A program made the translations under genes and the position numbers. From NCBI RefSeq assembly GCF_002288925.2, contig NW_022098001.1:6911113-6975112 (forward strand): a stretch of DNA of 64,000 bases, written 5' to 3'. How positions within the stretch are numbered: position 1 is the stretch's first letter; each line of letters opens with the position of its first letter. The stretch comes from Delphinapterus leucas. Its lineage: Eukaryota > Chordata > Mammalia > Artiodactyla > Monodontidae. Positions 63,313 to 64,000 of the stretch are shown here, piece by piece. The notes beneath the pieces are model-generated. The model was not told where the DNA came from. It saw only the letters and a program-made list of their open reading frames with translations, and searched no databases.

Positions 63313-63837
63313 AGCTTATTGACATGAATGATCAGGCTGCCCATGGCACTGGGGACAGAAAAGTTGTTCAAGGACCAAGGAAGTTCTATTCTCCCCTGAA
63401 ACATTTTGGTGAGACTGTTTTGTGACCTGTCTATGCTTGATGATACTAGGAAAGCAATTAGAGGCCGGACTCAGGGCCCCTTGGCATTAATGGACAGAAT
63501 AGGTACCCAGGGCAGCTATATATATCCAGTTATGCAGGTTGTGGCCTGCACAAGGGCACCCAGATTAAAAGGGAAAGCGGGAGGAAGGAAGGGGTGATCT
63601 TTACTAATGCTACCCAAAGGAGGCACCTTTTTCTAATTTGCCCAAGGTGCTGTTATTTGCCAGCAGAGAATCTGGGGAATCATCTTTTTCAATTACCCTG
63701 TGATCATGGATGGTAGGACTAACTGAGTTACCTTGTAACTGATGTCAACACATCTTAATAGCCCACGAGCATTTCTTGGATCTAAATGGAAGGCCAATTC
63801 CCAAGTCTTGCTTTATTTTGGACACGGGAAGTGTTTC
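63313..63837. other. Unassigned DNA
   Basis: No gene or clear repeat. A 63-codon plus frame at 63406-63597 has no motif. Confidence 0.45.
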
Positions 63838-64000
63838 TTGACTGGTCAGTCAGGGTTCACCCAGGGGAAGCAGAAGCCCCTGTGAGTTCTGAGGTAAGGG
63901 ATTTGTTATAGGAGTGAGACCTGACTTCCCTGTGGGAGGAGCTGGGGAGGTGAAGACCTGGAAGGGACTGGAGGGTCAGAGAAGGAGCCACCAAGCGTCC
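63838..64000 (+). mobile_element. LTR-like repeat running off the window
   Basis: actggtcagtcagggttcac, ccaggggaagcagaagcccc, gagctggggaggtgaagacc, ggagggtcagagaagg. Same type as 34665-34990; truncated by the window edge. Confidence 0.55.

Noticed and set aside
1..64000. Ruminant origin
   Set aside because: No BovB or BovB-derived SINEs seen, and the abundant CHR-2-like SINE class is a cetacean/hippo feature.

Overview
This window reads as nuclear DNA from a whale or dolphin. The diagnostic evidence is the SINE population. I count 20 copies of CHR-type, tRNA-derived SINEs. The youngest class is about 200 bp: a 5' tRNA-like head (GGCTTCCCTGGTGGC...), a unique body and a 3' poly(A). Many copies have perfect 10-17 bp target-site duplications and uninterrupted A tails of up to about 27 nt. 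This CHR-2-like class belongs to cetaceans and hippos. I see no BovB LINE or BovB-derived SINE, so a ruminant is unlikely. The deeper background is placental-mammal sequence: MIR, L2 and L3/CR1 LINEs, MaLR LTRs, MER20 and other hAT elements, and a deleted mariner related to the ruminant/cetacean mariner.

No complete protein-coding gene is visible. Nearly all the open frames are chance frames or frames inside repeats. The best coding signal is a 190-bp candidate internal exon on the + strand at 20195-20384. It has usable splice sites, a clear preference for C/G at third codon positions and protein-like composition, but I do not recognise the family. A second, weaker + strand candidate (81 bp, a multiple of three, with a strong acceptor) lies at 52467-52547. 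A possible last exon with 3'UTR lies on the - strand at about 18060-18724. The window is therefore best read as introns and intergenic DNA. Fifteen of 20 SINEs are on the - strand, as would be expected inside a + strand transcription unit.

Layout. 1-7.8 kb: sparse unique DNA with L2 copies (one about 1.7 kb, one split by a mariner MITE) and an old LTR-like repeat split by a hAT element. 7.8-9.1 kb: an ERVL-like solo LTR carrying a short L1 and a SINE fragment; a relative of this LTR lies at 62.3-63.1 kb. 9.1-12.1 kb: two CpG-dense patches and a second copy of the same hAT family. 12.2-17.3 kb: MaLR, SINEs, MIR and L2. 17.9-20.4 kb: the two exon candidates around a young SINE and a MIR split by a MaLR LTR. 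21-25.5 kb: L2, MIR and long unique stretches, with a perfect CRE palindrome at 23604-23615. 25.6-38.4 kb: the densest nested repeats. 38.4-47.3 kb: SINEs, AT-rich unassigned DNA and LINE 3' ends. 47.3-48.1 kb: a repeat-free segment with TAATTA motifs, a candidate conserved element. 48.2-64 kb: MIR, L3, L2, SINE, MER20, L1, a tiny MITE, and LTR sequence running off the right edge.

Repeat family names are by eye against remembered consensus sequences, so edges are approximate (about 10-30 bp for old repeats) except where target-site duplications fix them. I found no RNA gene, CRISPR array or novel operon-like system.
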